DNA of 32,695 nt from Mariniphaga sp. Its GTDB lineage: Bacteria > Bacteroidota > Bacteroidia > Bacteroidales > Prolixibacteraceae. This document shows positions 23,218 to 32,223 of the stretch, piece by piece. Where the stretch lies: assembly GCA_025355585.1 (NCBI GenBank), contig JANXZJ010000060.1, positions 1-32,695 on the forward strand, written 5' to 3'. A model generated the notes under the pieces. The model was not told where the DNA came from and made no database searches. It saw only the letters and a program-made list of their open reading frames with translations. The position numbers and the translations under genes were made by a program. Position 1 is the first letter of the stretch. Every line of letters starts with the position of its first letter.

Positions 23218-24924
23218 TTATTCATGGAATTTTTTTCCTTCGGTTGTCGCTTTCACATATCCTTTGCGGATCACGAAATTTCCAAAGTGTTCGTTTGTTT
23301 CCCTGGATTTGGCATAATCTTCAAGAATTGGTGTTAATGCAGCAATGATTTCCTCTTCGGAAAGCATCTCCTTGTAAAGCTTATTCAGACGGTCGCCCAC
23401 GAAACTGGCGCCAAGGTAAAGATTGTACTTACCTGGTGTCCTTCCAACCAATCCGATTTCAGCCAAAAACGGACGACCACAGCCATTTGCACAACCTGTC
23501 ATTCGGATTGAAATTGGTTCATTCAGCAAACCGTTAGCTTCGAGTACCTTGTCGAGTTTATCAACAAGCGATGGCAAATAGCGTTCTGCTTCGGCAAAGG
23601 CCAGTCCGCACAACGGTAAAGCTGCACATGCAATGGAGTTCTGGCGTAACTGCGACAGACTTTTGCCATCAATAACGTTGTGTTTCTTCAGGATATTTTC
23701 GATTTTTGGTTTCTGCTTTTCTGAAACCTGTGCGATCACCACATTTTGGTTTCCGGTAAGGATAAAACTTCCGTTATGGATTTTAGCCACTTCACGAAGG
23801 GCCGTTTTGGCAGGATATCCGGAACGATCGACAAGTTTGCCACCTTCCACAAAAACTGTGTAATGCCATTGTCCATCGGCACTTTTCGACCAACCGTATT
23901 TGTCCCCCAGGGTCGTAAATTTGTAAGGTTTTGCAGCTTCAGTCTCAATATTGTGCGTCCGCTTCAGTTCTGAGCGGAAATAGTCGAGGCCCAAACGGTC
24001 AATCGTGTATTTTAACCGGGCATTTTTGCGGTCGGAACGATTGCCATGATCGCGTTGAAAGACCAGTACCGCTTCCGACACTTCCACGATTTTCTCTTTC
24101 GGAATATATCCAACAACATCGGCCACCCGGGGATAGGTGTTATTATTCCCAAAGGTGTAAGCCATTCCTCCACCAACCGTTACGTTATACCCTGTGAGTT
24201 GACCGTTTTCGATAATGGCTATAAAGCCAAGGTCGTTCGACAACACATCGGAGTCGTTGCGCGGAGGGATCGCAATGGCTGTTTTAAATTTTCGGGGGAG
24301 GTAGGTTTTCCCGTAGAGTGGTTCTTCCTCCTTTTCGCCACCTTCAACCAGTTTTCCGTCAAGCCAGATTTCATGATAAGCTGCAGTTTGAGGCGTGAGA
24401 TAGGCTGAAATCTTTTTTGCATCTTCGGCCACTTCTGCATGAAGGGGCGACTCGAACGGATTTGCCGATGCCATTACATTTCGGTTCACATCACCACAGG
24501 CAGCCAATGTATCCAACAAGGTATTGTTGATTTTTTGCATCGTGGTTTTCAGGTTGCGTTTCAACACACCATGAAACTGAAAAGCCTGTCGCGTGGTGAA
24601 TTTGAATGTCTTATCCGCGTATTTATCGGCCAGTTCATCCAGCGCGAGCCATTGAGCAGGCGTTGTGATTCCGGCAGGAACACGAATTCGGATGAGAAAA
24701 CTGTAAAGTGGTTCCAGTTTTTGATGTTTGCGTTCGTCGTCAAGATCACGGTCCTGCTGTTGATAGGTGCCATGAAATTTGATTAGCACCTGGTCTTGTT
24801 CCTTCATTGAACCAGTAAGCGGATTATTCAGGCTTTCGGTGATGGTTCCCCGCAGATAGTTGCTGTTTCCCTTGATTATTTCAATCGGACTTGGTGGCGC
24901 TGATATATTGTTGTTATCTTCCAT
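23218..24924 (-). CDS. cysI: Assimilatory sulfite reductase, haemoprotein subunit
   Basis: CysI carries siroheme and a [4Fe-4S] cluster and reduces sulfite to sulfide with electrons from CysJ. The 568 residues show the duplicated nitrite/sulfite-reductase fold. Cluster ligands Cys433 and Cys439 (IACAALPLCG) and Cys478 and Cys482 (TGCANGCGRP) sit one position from those of the E. coli protein. TRQAFQFHGV belongs to the siroheme pocket. I chose ATG 24924, 10 bp after the cysJ stop. ATG 24945, which would overlap cysJ, is a less likely alternative. Confidence 0.95.
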   Translation of the reverse strand: MEDNNNISAPPSPIEIIKGNSNYLRGTITESLNNPLTGSMKEQDQVLIKFHGTYQQQDRDLDDERKHQKLEPLYSFLIRIRVPAGITTPAQWLALDELADKYADKTFKFTTRQAFQFHGVLKRNLKTTMQKINNTLLDTLAACGDVNRNVMASANPFESPLHAEVAEDAKKISAYLTPQTAAYHEIWLDGKLVEGGEKEEEPLYGKTYLPRKFKTAIAIPPRNDSDVLSNDLGFIAIIENGQLTGYNVTVGGGMAYTFGNNNTYPRVADVVGYIPKEKIVEVSEAVLVFQRDHGNRSDRKNARLKYTIDRLGLDYFRSELKRTHNIETEAAKPYKFTTLGDKYGWSKSADGQWHYTVFVEGGKLVDRSGYPAKTALREVAKIHNGSFILTGNQNVVIAQVSEKQKPKIENILKKHNVIDGKSLSQLRQNSIACAALPLCGLAFAEAERYLPSLVDKLDKVLEANGLLNEPISIRMTGCANGCGRPFLAEIGLVGRTPGKYNLYLGASFVGDRLNKLYKEMLSEEEIIAALTPILEDYAKSRETNEHFGNFVIRKGYVKATTEGKKFHE

Positions 24925-24934
24925 TTTAATTTTA

Positions 24935-26719
24935 TTAATAAACATCAAGTTGTAACCGCTTTTCTTTCTGCATTTTATTGACGTAATCCAATGCGCTGTC
25001 GTTACTCATTGCTCCCTGATTTTCAACAATCGATACCAATGTGTTTTGGACGTCATTGGCCATTTTCTTCATATCGCCACAGATGTAGAAATGGGCACCA
25101 TCTTCGAGCCAATGATAGATTTCAGTCGCATTTTCCTGCAGTTTGTGCTGCACATAAACACATTTGTTGGAATCACGCGAGAAGGCGACATCCATTTTGG
25201 ACAATGCCCCGGATTTCAGGAATTTCTGCCAATCGGTCTGGTATAGGAATTCGCTTTCGAAATTCCGATTCCCAAAAAACAGCCAGCTCTTACCTTGTTT
25301 TTCGGACAGCTCACGGTGTTGAACGAAAGCACGATAGGGAGCAATTCCTGTGCCTGCACCGACCATGATGATGGGTGTTTCGTTGTTTTCGGGTAGCCGA
25401 AAGTTTGGATTCTTCTCAATAAAAACAGGTATTTTGCTTTCATTCCCATCAAATTCCAGCAGATAATTCGAACATGTTCCCCGGCGGTTTCTTCCCTTGT
25501 TTTCGTATTCAACAACCCCTACTGCAAGGTGCAGTTCTCCGGGGTTCGCCTTTGGGCTTGATGCAATGGAATACAATCTTGGCTGCAATGGTCTCAGAAG
25601 TTTAATCAAATTCTGGGCTGAAAGTTTTATCGGAAAATCATTTATAAGATCAACAATGTCTCTGCCATTCAGGTATTCCTGTAGTTTTTCCTGTGATTGT
25701 GAGATGTAGGCCAGCTGTTCGTTTGGAGCAAATTCGAGGTAACGTTTTACAACATCGATCGTTATTTTCGATAGCTCAAATTCTTGTTTAAGGGAATCAA
25801 AGAGTGAGATTTTTGCGCCTTTGATTTCTACCTCTTCATCAGGATTTAAACCTGAAGCGGTAAGGACTTCGTTAACAAGTTCCGAAGTATTCACAGGCAT
25901 AATTCCAGCCGAATCTCCGGGTTCGAAGGGTAGGTTGGCATCGAGTTCAATGTGAAGGGTTTGCCGTTCTGAACCACGCCCGTGCAGGTTGATTTTCTCC
26001 AGTAATTCTGCCTGATAGGGATTTTTCTTTGAATAGTTTTGTGAAGCCGAAGTTTCAATATTTTCAGCTGAAGTGACTGATAATTTTTCCCTTGCTGAAC
26101 CTTTAAATGCAAGAAGAGTTGACCTCAGCCACATGTCGGCGGTTTCCTGAAAATCGACATCGCAATTTCCTGCATCGGCCAATCGGTTGGCACCCAGTTT
26201 TTCCAGCTGATGATCGAAATCCTTTCCTGTCTGGCAAAACTGGAAGTAAGAAGAATCGCCCAGCCCCAATACAGCAAAGTTTACGTTTTCGAGCCGGGAG
26301 GCGCGTTTTGAGAAGATGAATCCGTGCAGCTCCTTTGCTGCAAAAGGTGGTTCACCTTCACCATGCGTTGAAACGATCAGAAGCAAGTTCTTTTCAAATT
26401 GTAAGTCCTTTGGTTTGTAATCGTCCATGTTCTTTAACGTAGCTGACAGACCAAATTCAACAGCTAGTTTTTGCGCTTTCTTTGCCAATCCTTCGCCATT
26501 CCCGGTTCGTGAACCATAAAGAATTGTAATTGGGCCAAAGCCTTGTATTTTATTGATTTCAGTTTTACACGGTGCGGGAGCCTGAACCCCATTTTGTGCA
26601 GTTATTCCGGCGAGATATCCTGACATCCACGCCAGTTGCACTTCATTTAACGAACTGGTAAGCTGTCTGAATGTATCTGATTGTTCTGCCGAAAGAGGTG
26701 TTGCAAAATCGTTGCTCAT
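24935..26719 (-). CDS. cysJ: Sulfite reductase flavoprotein subunit
   Basis: CysJ passes electrons from NADPH through FAD and FMN to CysI. The 594 residues give an N-terminal helical segment, a flavodoxin domain (about 63-205; LYGSRTGNGEG, STHGEGEPP), and a FAD-binding domain with RLYSIASSP (381-389). The NADPH-binding domain has VGAGTGIAPYRAF (453-465) and CGDMKKMA, and the protein ends in VY. All parts fit the E. coli enzyme (599 residues). It is the first gene of the cysJ-cysI-sirC unit and has a long leader of about 140 bp up to the palindromic operator. Confidence 0.95.
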   Translation of the reverse strand: MSNDFATPLSAEQSDTFRQLTSSLNEVQLAWMSGYLAGITAQNGVQAPAPCKTEINKIQGFGPITILYGSRTGNGEGLAKKAQKLAVEFGLSATLKNMDDYKPKDLQFEKNLLLIVSTHGEGEPPFAAKELHGFIFSKRASRLENVNFAVLGLGDSSYFQFCQTGKDFDHQLEKLGANRLADAGNCDVDFQETADMWLRSTLLAFKGSAREKLSVTSAENIETSASQNYSKKNPYQAELLEKINLHGRGSERQTLHIELDANLPFEPGDSAGIMPVNTSELVNEVLTASGLNPDEEVEIKGAKISLFDSLKQEFELSKITIDVVKRYLEFAPNEQLAYISQSQEKLQEYLNGRDIVDLINDFPIKLSAQNLIKLLRPLQPRLYSIASSPKANPGELHLAVGVVEYENKGRNRRGTCSNYLLEFDGNESKIPVFIEKNPNFRLPENNETPIIMVGAGTGIAPYRAFVQHRELSEKQGKSWLFFGNRNFESEFLYQTDWQKFLKSGALSKMDVAFSRDSNKCVYVQHKLQENATEIYHWLEDGAHFYICGDMKKMANDVQNTLVSIVENQGAMSNDSALDYVNKMQKEKRLQLDVY

Positions 26720-27152
26720 AATTGTAATTGCCTGTGGACTTCATTCATGATTTGAGTTTTTTCGGTTCAGACATTACAATTTCATCAGAACCCTGGAAAC
26801 ACTTTGCAATATTGTCCTTATCTGCCGGGAATTACAATACCTGTTTTTCGTCATTCTGCATACCATAAACATGGTAGAATACTTATTCCGGAGAGCGTTT
26901 GAAAAACAATTTTCAAAGTGTCAACTTTTGCATTTAAAGTTGTCCGGTTTTAGAGGTCAAGTGGGTCTGGCTGAGTCAATTTATTCAATTTTTAGTTTGA
27001 AAATCCATCTTCTTTTTCAAAACAACGTGCCAGGTTTTGTAATCTGATACAGGTTTTTAATAAAGACAGTAGGTCTAAAATGACTTCCTGTCTTATGTGA
27101 TTCATTCATAATTAACGCATAATAAAATATATTTGAGGCTGTTATAGATTGT
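26720..27152. other. Intergenic stretch upstream of cysJ
   Basis: This 433-bp gap holds no convincing gene. It contains the palindromic operator at 26861-26876. Closer to cysJ there is an imperfect inverted repeat (26764-26792; GGTTC / GAACC with inner bases partly paired) that could form a leader hairpin. No TAnnTTTG box was found on the minus strand here. The part from 26890 to 27152 shows nothing recognisable. Confidence 0.5.
26861..26876. promoter_or_regulatory. Palindromic operator upstream of cysJ-cysI-sirC
   Basis: TACCATaaacATGGTA is the reverse complement of the site at 22636-22651, including the 4-bp spacer. It ends 142 bp before the cysJ start codon. On the coding strand both copies share the flanks C before and T after. 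Confidence 0.7.
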
Positions 27153-27893
27153 CTATTCATTTAAAATACGTTTAAATTCTGCATATCCGTTCATTTGACC
27201 AAAATCGCCGAGATAAGCATCGCCTTCTACACCTCCCAAGGCCTTAATCCTATACCAATCCCTGTGAGCTCCTTTAGTATCGCCAACTTCATACCTGGCC
27301 AAACCTCTTACTAATAAAAGACTTACGTCATTCGGTAAAATAGCAATGCCCTTGTCATAATATTTCAGTGCTTTTTGTGGGTCCTGTTTTTTAAACATCA
27401 TCTCGGTTCCTTGCGTAAAGTATTTTTTGCCCAGGTAGTCAAAACCATGATACTTATCAAGCTCAGAAAGTTTGAAAATAACGGAAACTTCATTTTGCAT
27501 TGCAACTGGTTTCCCATTATTTAAGCCGGGCATCCACATTCCTTCAGTAGTTTTCAGGACCCTGATTACTTCCTCGTCAATTTCCGGTGAAATACTGTTA
27601 ATCATATTGAAATCAGTTAATTTCCCGGTAGGGGATATTCCGAACTGAACGATTGCAGTACCTTGTGTGAGTGATTCGACAGCTTTACCAGGATACACAA
27701 CATTTTTTCCCATATAATCTGTAATAGATTCAACTTTGCTATCCGTCAAACTCCTGGTAGCTTTTTCAACACCTGTAAATCGGGGTGGCGAGACATCTAC
27801 TCCCTTTATTTGATCGGCATATTCTTTTTTCTCTTGTCCCAAAGTGATGACTGACATGGCCATACACAATATAAAAATTAATCTTGTTTTCAT
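27153..27893 (-). CDS. Secreted TonB C-terminal domain/TPR protein
   Basis: This 246-residue exported protein has a signal peptide (about 1-19, ending VITLGQ). Residues about 55-145 resemble a TonB C-terminal domain (VVYPGKAVESLTQGTAIVQFGISPTGKLTDFNMINSI…MWMPGLNNGKPVAMQNEVSVIFKL). One or two TPR-like repeats follow (about 152-225; KKQDPQKALKYYDKGIAILPNDVSLLLVRGLARYEVGD). There is no transmembrane anchor like that of true TonB, so it is not an energy transducer by itself. Such free TonB-domain proteins are frequent in Bacteroidota and their role is not settled. It lies 301 bp downstream of the AraC/TPR regulator on the same strand and may be its target. Confidence 0.78.
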   Translation of the reverse strand: MKTRLIFILCMAMSVITLGQEKKEYADQIKGVDVSPPRFTGVEKATRSLTDSKVESITDYMGKNVVYPGKAVESLTQGTAIVQFGISPTGKLTDFNMINSISPEIDEEVIRVLKTTEGMWMPGLNNGKPVAMQNEVSVIFKLSELDKYHGFDYLGKKYFTQGTEMMFKKQDPQKALKYYDKGIAILPNDVSLLLVRGLARYEVGDTKGAHRDWYRIKALGGVEGDAYLGDFGQMNGYAEFKRILNE

Positions 27894-28194
27894 GTCTTTT
27901 AATTTTTTAGTTTATACTCCATTTCTTTAAATCAAATAAATTACTGAACCTCTTTCAATTGTTCGGTAAATTTCGTACAAAAACAGGGTCCGGGCATAGC
28001 AATTCCGATTTCAAAATATTTCAAAATCATTGAATTTGTTTCGATTTCTAAGCTCGTGATATCAATTTCGACACACGATTTTCAATTTCGTCAAAGGGCT
28101 TTCGAAAATGCAGAGTAAGGTTGTGGAAAAGGAAAGGTTGAATCTGCTTCCGGGAGGTTCTGTCAGTTAAAGTGGCAAAGAAATCACAGGGACT
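27894..28194. other. Intergenic region with paired direct repeats
   Basis: This 301-bp gap between the regulator gene and the TonB-domain gene has no gene. It contains two exact copies of TCAATTTCG (28062-28070 and 28082-28090) with starts 20 bp apart, roughly two helical turns. That arrangement is one AraC-family proteins commonly bind. Each copy is preceded by GAT at near-equal distance. Confidence 0.45.
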
Positions 28195-30144
28195 TTATTT
28201 TTGGTATGCGTCTAGTCCCATTTTTTTTAGCAACGCCTGGAAACGGGGCTCATTTCGCAGGTTCTTAAATTCAGGATAACAGTTTATAATAGGCATACCG
28301 GTATTATGCAATTCATTCATTGCCTTTTCCAGCCAATTTAAGGCTTTCTCTTTTTCCCCAAGAAATGAATAATATTCGGCAATGGCCATAACTCCATAAT
28401 CGAGATTAAGCTTCTCATAATCAATGAGTAAATTCAACAAGCCTTTCATACCCGTCTGAAGATAAACTTTTTTCACCTTGTCGGCATATTTCCTTTCTTC
28501 AATAGTAATCAAAGGATCTCTTAATGCTTGCTCAACTGCTTCAGCCGCTTTCATATCTTCGCCGGTCAATTTATAAACCTTGAAATAATACCAATTGATC
28601 GGATAAAACGACGGTGATATTTCTTTCATTTTAGTCAATTCCTTCAGCGCTTCAGGATATTTTCCTTCACATATATAATTCCTTGCACTACAAGTTAAGA
28701 ATATGAGTGAAGTTGGCTGAAGTTCCAAGGCAAGGTTGATGTGAATCCGACCCAGTTCCGTTTCTCTGAAGTAACAAAGCATTTCGGCATAATAGAAATG
28801 AGCGCTTGCACAATGAGGATTTAAATGAATAGCCTGTAAAAATTCTTTCCGGGCCTCATCCCATTTCCATTCACTGGCGCAAAGAAGTGCTCCTCTTATA
28901 GCATGAGCATCGGCAAGGCTATTGTCAAGTTTAAGTGCTTTTGTCAGATACTCCCTGGCCTTGTTATATCCTTCCGGCGTCGGATAATCATGAGATCTTG
29001 TACCTATAAGATAGGCTTCTGCCAAACCGGCATACGCTTCTGCATAATCAGGATCTGCTCCCAGTGCTTTTTTAAAACATTGGATACTCGAGTCTGTATT
29101 CCTCTGATTCAAGTAAAAGAGGCCCTTTAAATATTCAGTGTAAGCCTTAGGGTTATTGGTTGTAACCTTTTCAATCAGTTTGATTTCTTTCATGGTAAGA
29201 ACTACCCGAAGTTCATCAGCGATCTTTTTGGCAATATCATCCTGAACTCTAAAAATATCGGACATTTCCCCTTCCATTTGGTCAGACCATATTTGAATGT
29301 TGTCTTTGGTATTGGTCAGCCGAATAAAAATCTGAAACCGGTCGCTGTTTTGCTGAACTTCCCCTGAGAGAATATACTTAGCGTTCGTTTTTTTGACAAT
29401 TTCCAAAGCCTTTTGATTTCCTGCTTTTTCTAATTCAACGGAAACCAGGGAAATTACTTTCAATTTCTCAATGAACATCAGGTGGTCGAGGATACTCACG
29501 GTAACACCTTCAGCAAAATACTTATAATCATCTTCTTTGTTTAAATTTCTGAAAGGAAGCACGGCAATGGATTTATCTGAACTATCTTTCTGATCTAATA
29601 CTACAGTATAAGGATTTTTAAAAACAGTAATGCTCAGAATCCAGGCCAGGACAATAATGATAAGGATGCTGACACGTCCATAAAGCAAAGGTTTTTTGCC
29701 TCGAAATCTCCATTCAGACTGTTTTTTGATTTGTGGCAAAGGTTCAGCCTCAGTTGCAAGGGGATCAAAAGCAAACGGGCTGTGGATTACTTCCGGTTCT
29801 CCTTTGGAATTTTTAAAAGCTTCGCCAGGCGGGTAACCAAAATATTCATGAAAACAGGTATTAAAATAGGCAGGGCTGCCAAATCCAACTTTGTATGCAA
29901 CCTCGGACGCTGTAGTTGATTCCTGTTGAAGCATTTCCATCGCACGTTGCAACCGTACTTCGCGAATAAACTGGGTGGTAGATTTATCAGAAATGGTTAA
30001 AAGCCGATGGTAGAGGTCGGAACGGGACATTCCCACGGCGTGAGCCAAGTCATCTACTCCGAAATGCTCATTGGCGAGGTTCGCCAGGATGATTTCAGTG
30101 AGTTTTTGTATAAAAGACTGATCTATGAGATTTCCATTATTCAT
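28195..30144 (-). CDS. Membrane-tethered AraC-type regulator with TolB-like and TPR domains
   Basis: This is a 649-residue one-component regulator. Residues about 12-112 form an AraC helix-turn-helix pair (FGVDDLAHAVGMSRSDLYHRL; TASEVAYKVGFGSPAYFNTCFHEYFGYPPG). A basic linker leads to one transmembrane helix (about 157-176; VSILIIIVLAWILSITVF), placing DNA binding inside and the rest in the periplasm. Residues about 190-315 match the FlgO/TolB-N-like domain seen in CadC- and adenylate-cyclase-like regulators (KSIAVLPFRNLNKEDDYKYFAEGV…ILSGEVQQ). TPR repeats fill about 325-645. The signal sensed is unknown. The downstream TonB-domain gene, with repeats before it, is a likely target. Confidence 0.85.
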   Translation of the reverse strand: MNNGNLIDQSFIQKLTEIILANLANEHFGVDDLAHAVGMSRSDLYHRLLTISDKSTTQFIREVRLQRAMEMLQQESTTASEVAYKVGFGSPAYFNTCFHEYFGYPPGEAFKNSKGEPEVIHSPFAFDPLATEAEPLPQIKKQSEWRFRGKKPLLYGRVSILIIIVLAWILSITVFKNPYTVVLDQKDSSDKSIAVLPFRNLNKEDDYKYFAEGVTVSILDHLMFIEKLKVISLVSVELEKAGNQKALEIVKKTNAKYILSGEVQQNSDRFQIFIRLTNTKDNIQIWSDQMEGEMSDIFRVQDDIAKKIADELRVVLTMKEIKLIEKVTTNNPKAYTEYLKGLFYLNQRNTDSSIQCFKKALGADPDYAEAYAGLAEAYLIGTRSHDYPTPEGYNKAREYLTKALKLDNSLADAHAIRGALLCASEWKWDEARKEFLQAIHLNPHCASAHFYYAEMLCYFRETELGRIHINLALELQPTSLIFLTCSARNYICEGKYPEALKELTKMKEISPSFYPINWYYFKVYKLTGEDMKAAEAVEQALRDPLITIEERKYADKVKKVYLQTGMKGLLNLLIDYEKLNLDYGVMAIAEYYSFLGEKEKALNWLEKAMNELHNTGMPIINCYPEFKNLRNEPRFQALLKKMGLDAYQK

Positions 30145-30516
30145 ATCGTTGGAATTTCACAGATTAAAAATACAAAAGAATGTCTTTATAACCAAATTGA
30201 AGGTTCTATGACATTAAGTTAGGGCAGTACTGAGTGAGTTACTCCATATGACAAATTGTTATCATAGTGAAACTACCTATTTAACAGTTATAGGCCCTAT
30301 TTTCAATTGTAATTTTTAAAAAAAGTATGTCTTCGTAGAGTATAACCCAGCGATGAACGAACCCTTTAATAAAGTTGCAAAAATTTATTTGTAATTCCAT
30401 TTCTTTTTTCCTGCTTGTGGGGAACTATTTTGTATGTTTACGCGGACTTGAAAAATATGAATTCGGGTTTAAAGCTATTTTTGTATAAATTCACCATAAT
30501 TATAGGAGGGCTAAAG
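30145..30516. other. Divergent intergenic region between the AraC-type regulator and ETF-QO
   Basis: This 372-bp gap is AT-rich and holds no convincing gene. On the plus strand there is a perfect -7 box TATTTTTG (30476-30483), with TTG 25 bp upstream, which is a little far. A short hairpin (CCTAT / ATAGG, 30276-30294) is visible. The frame that extends the ETF-QO gene back to 30415 encodes no family-like residues. On the minus strand only a weak TTTG-N20-TATTTTTA resembles a promoter for the regulator. Confidence 0.4.
30504..30509 (+). promoter_or_regulatory. Shine-Dalgarno site of the ETF-QO gene
   Basis: AGGAGG stands 7 bp before ATG 30517. Strong Shine-Dalgarno sites are rare in this phylum and among the other genes of this window. 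It decides the start in favour of 30517 over the longer frame. Confidence 0.6.
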
Positions 30517-32175
30517 ATGAATAATGCTGATACGGTATCAACCGATGTACTAATAATCGGAGGTGGACCATCCGGCTTAGCCACGGCAATTCATTTAGCG
30601 GATATATTAAAGTCAAAAGGTACTAGCCAAAGAATATTGCTAATTGAAAAAGGAAGTGCTATCGGTAGCCATATCTTGTCAGGCGCTGTAATAAAGACGG
30701 ATATTTTTAAAAGCTTATTACCAGATGTTGAATTCAGTGAAATTCCTTTCAATGCGAAAGTAACAACCGATTCAACGGTAATACTGACCGAGAATGGATC
30801 TTTCAAATTGCCGGTTCATGTGCCATATATGAGTAATAAAGGCAATTACACGGCTTCGTTGGGGCAAATTTGTCGCTTCCTGGCAAAAAAAGCAGAAGAA
30901 AAGGGGGTTGAAATCTATAGCGGATTCTCTGTTAATGAAGTCCTTTATAAAGATGGAAAGGTAATCGGTGCCAAAACCATTGACACAGGCGTTGACCATC
31001 ATGGAAATCAACTGGAGAATTTTCAGCCGGGAACCCGCATTGAAGCAAAACTGACCATTTTTGCCGAAGGTACACGAGGACCATTGGCTAAACGATTGAT
31101 AGAGAAATTTGAACTCGACAAAGGCAAAAACTGCCAGATTTACTCATTGGCATGTAAAGAGTTGTGGAGTGTTCCCGTAGGAAACATCAAACCGGGAGAA
31201 GTATATCACACAATGGGTTATCCGTTGAATCTGAAAGAATTCGGCGGAGGTTTTGTGTATGGATTAAATGACAATAAAGTGGCTGTTGGATTGGTGGTCG
31301 GACTTGAATATGAAGATCCGACTTTCGATACCCACGATGCTTTCAATGTATGGAAAACGACCCCTTTTGTTTCAAAATTTCTGAAAGGCGGGAAACTCGT
31401 GGAATACGGTGCCAAAACCCTTCCCGAAGGTGGATATTATTCAATTCCTAAACCTTATACCGACAATGCACTTATTGTGGGCGATAGCGCCGGATTGGTG
31501 GCGATGCCTTCATTAAAAGGTATTCATTTAGCCATCGCTTCAGGTATGCTGGCCGCTAAAACTGCTGCAGAAGCGTTGAGTAAAAACGATTTTTCGGAAA
31601 GGGTGCTGAGCCAGTACGAATCGTCAATGAAAAACAGTTTGATTTACAAGGATATGTATCCTGTTCGTAATTTCAGACAAGGCTTTTCAAAGGGCCTTAT
31701 CATAGGTTCGTTCCATTTTGGAACGCAATTGATTACAGGTGGAGCCGGTTTCTTCGGAAGATTAAAATCGCATCCCGACCGGGAAGCAACCAAAACGTTG
31801 AGTGAATTTAAGGGTACACCTTTCAAAGAAAGATTCAAAGGAAAACTCGAATTTGATAAAGTTCTGACCTTCGACAAAGCTACAAATGTCTTTTATTCCG
31901 GCGTTCATCACGATGAGCAACAGGTGGTCCATGTGAAAATAAATAATCCTGAATCATTTAACAACATCAACATCAAACAATACGGTGCGCCCGAGCAGTT
32001 CTTTTGTTCTTCGGAAGTGTATGAACTTCATACCGACAAAAACGGACATCAGGAGATACGGATTCATGCCGAAAACTGTATGCATTGCAGAACCTGCGAT
32101 ATCAAAACACCAGGCGACGGAATCACGTGGTCGGTTCCGAATGGCGGCAATGGTCCGGAATTTCAGAATATGTAG
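30517..32175 (+). CDS. Electron transfer flavoprotein-quinone oxidoreductase
   Basis: This membrane-associated flavoprotein accepts electrons from ETF and reduces the quinone pool, linking acyl-CoA dehydrogenases to respiration. The 552 residues match the usual length. The FAD-binding motif VLIIGGGPSGLATA (11-24) opens the protein, and GHILSGAVI-like GSHILSGAVI and DSAGLVAMPSLKGIH follow. The C-terminal ferredoxin-like part carries the four [4Fe-4S] ligands Cys497, Cys521, Cys524 and Cys527, and ends in the family signature DGITWSVPNGGNGPEFQNM. The start at 30517 is set by the Shine-Dalgarno site. etfB follows 83 bp downstream, and etfA is expected beyond the window. Confidence 0.95.
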   Translation: MNNADTVSTDVLIIGGGPSGLATAIHLADILKSKGTSQRILLIEKGSAIGSHILSGAVIKTDIFKSLLPDVEFSEIPFNAKVTTDSTVILTENGSFKLPVHVPYMSNKGNYTASLGQICRFLAKKAEEKGVEIYSGFSVNEVLYKDGKVIGAKTIDTGVDHHGNQLENFQPGTRIEAKLTIFAEGTRGPLAKRLIEKFELDKGKNCQIYSLACKELWSVPVGNIKPGEVYHTMGYPLNLKEFGGGFVYGLNDNKVAVGLVVGLEYEDPTFDTHDAFNVWKTTPFVSKFLKGGKLVEYGAKTLPEGGYYSIPKPYTDNALIVGDSAGLVAMPSLKGIHLAIASGMLAAKTAAEALSKNDFSERVLSQYESSMKNSLIYKDMYPVRNFRQGFSKGLIIGSFHFGTQLITGGAGFFGRLKSHPDREATKTLSEFKGTPFKERFKGKLEFDKVLTFDKATNVFYSGVHHDEQQVVHVKINNPESFNNINIKQYGAPEQFFCSSEVYELHTDKNGHQEIRIHAENCMHCRTCDIKTPGDGITWSVPNGGNGPEFQNM

Positions 32176-32184
32176 TAAAAAAAT

Positions 32185-32223
32185 GTCATTAAGTCATTAA
32201 ATGGTCATTGAAAAGGTCATTAA
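32185..32223 (+). repeat. Four GTCATTRA repeats between ETF-QO and etfB
   Basis: GTCATTAA occurs at 32185, 32193 and 32216, and GTCATTGA at 32204. The last copy is followed by atgac, giving a near-palindrome GTCATTAAATGAC. The spacing is irregular (8, 11 and 12 bp). The cluster lies in the 83-bp gap before etfB; a role in mRNA processing or protein binding is possible but not shown. Confidence 0.5.

Noticed and set aside
26720-26876. Riboswitch in the long cysJ leader
   Set aside because: Only a small imperfect hairpin (26764-26792) is visible; no known SAM or cobalamin riboswitch core was recognised.
30415-30516. Longer N-terminus for the ETF-QO protein
   Set aside because: The extra 34 residues are not family-like, and an AGGAGG site 7 bp before ATG 30517 marks the true start.
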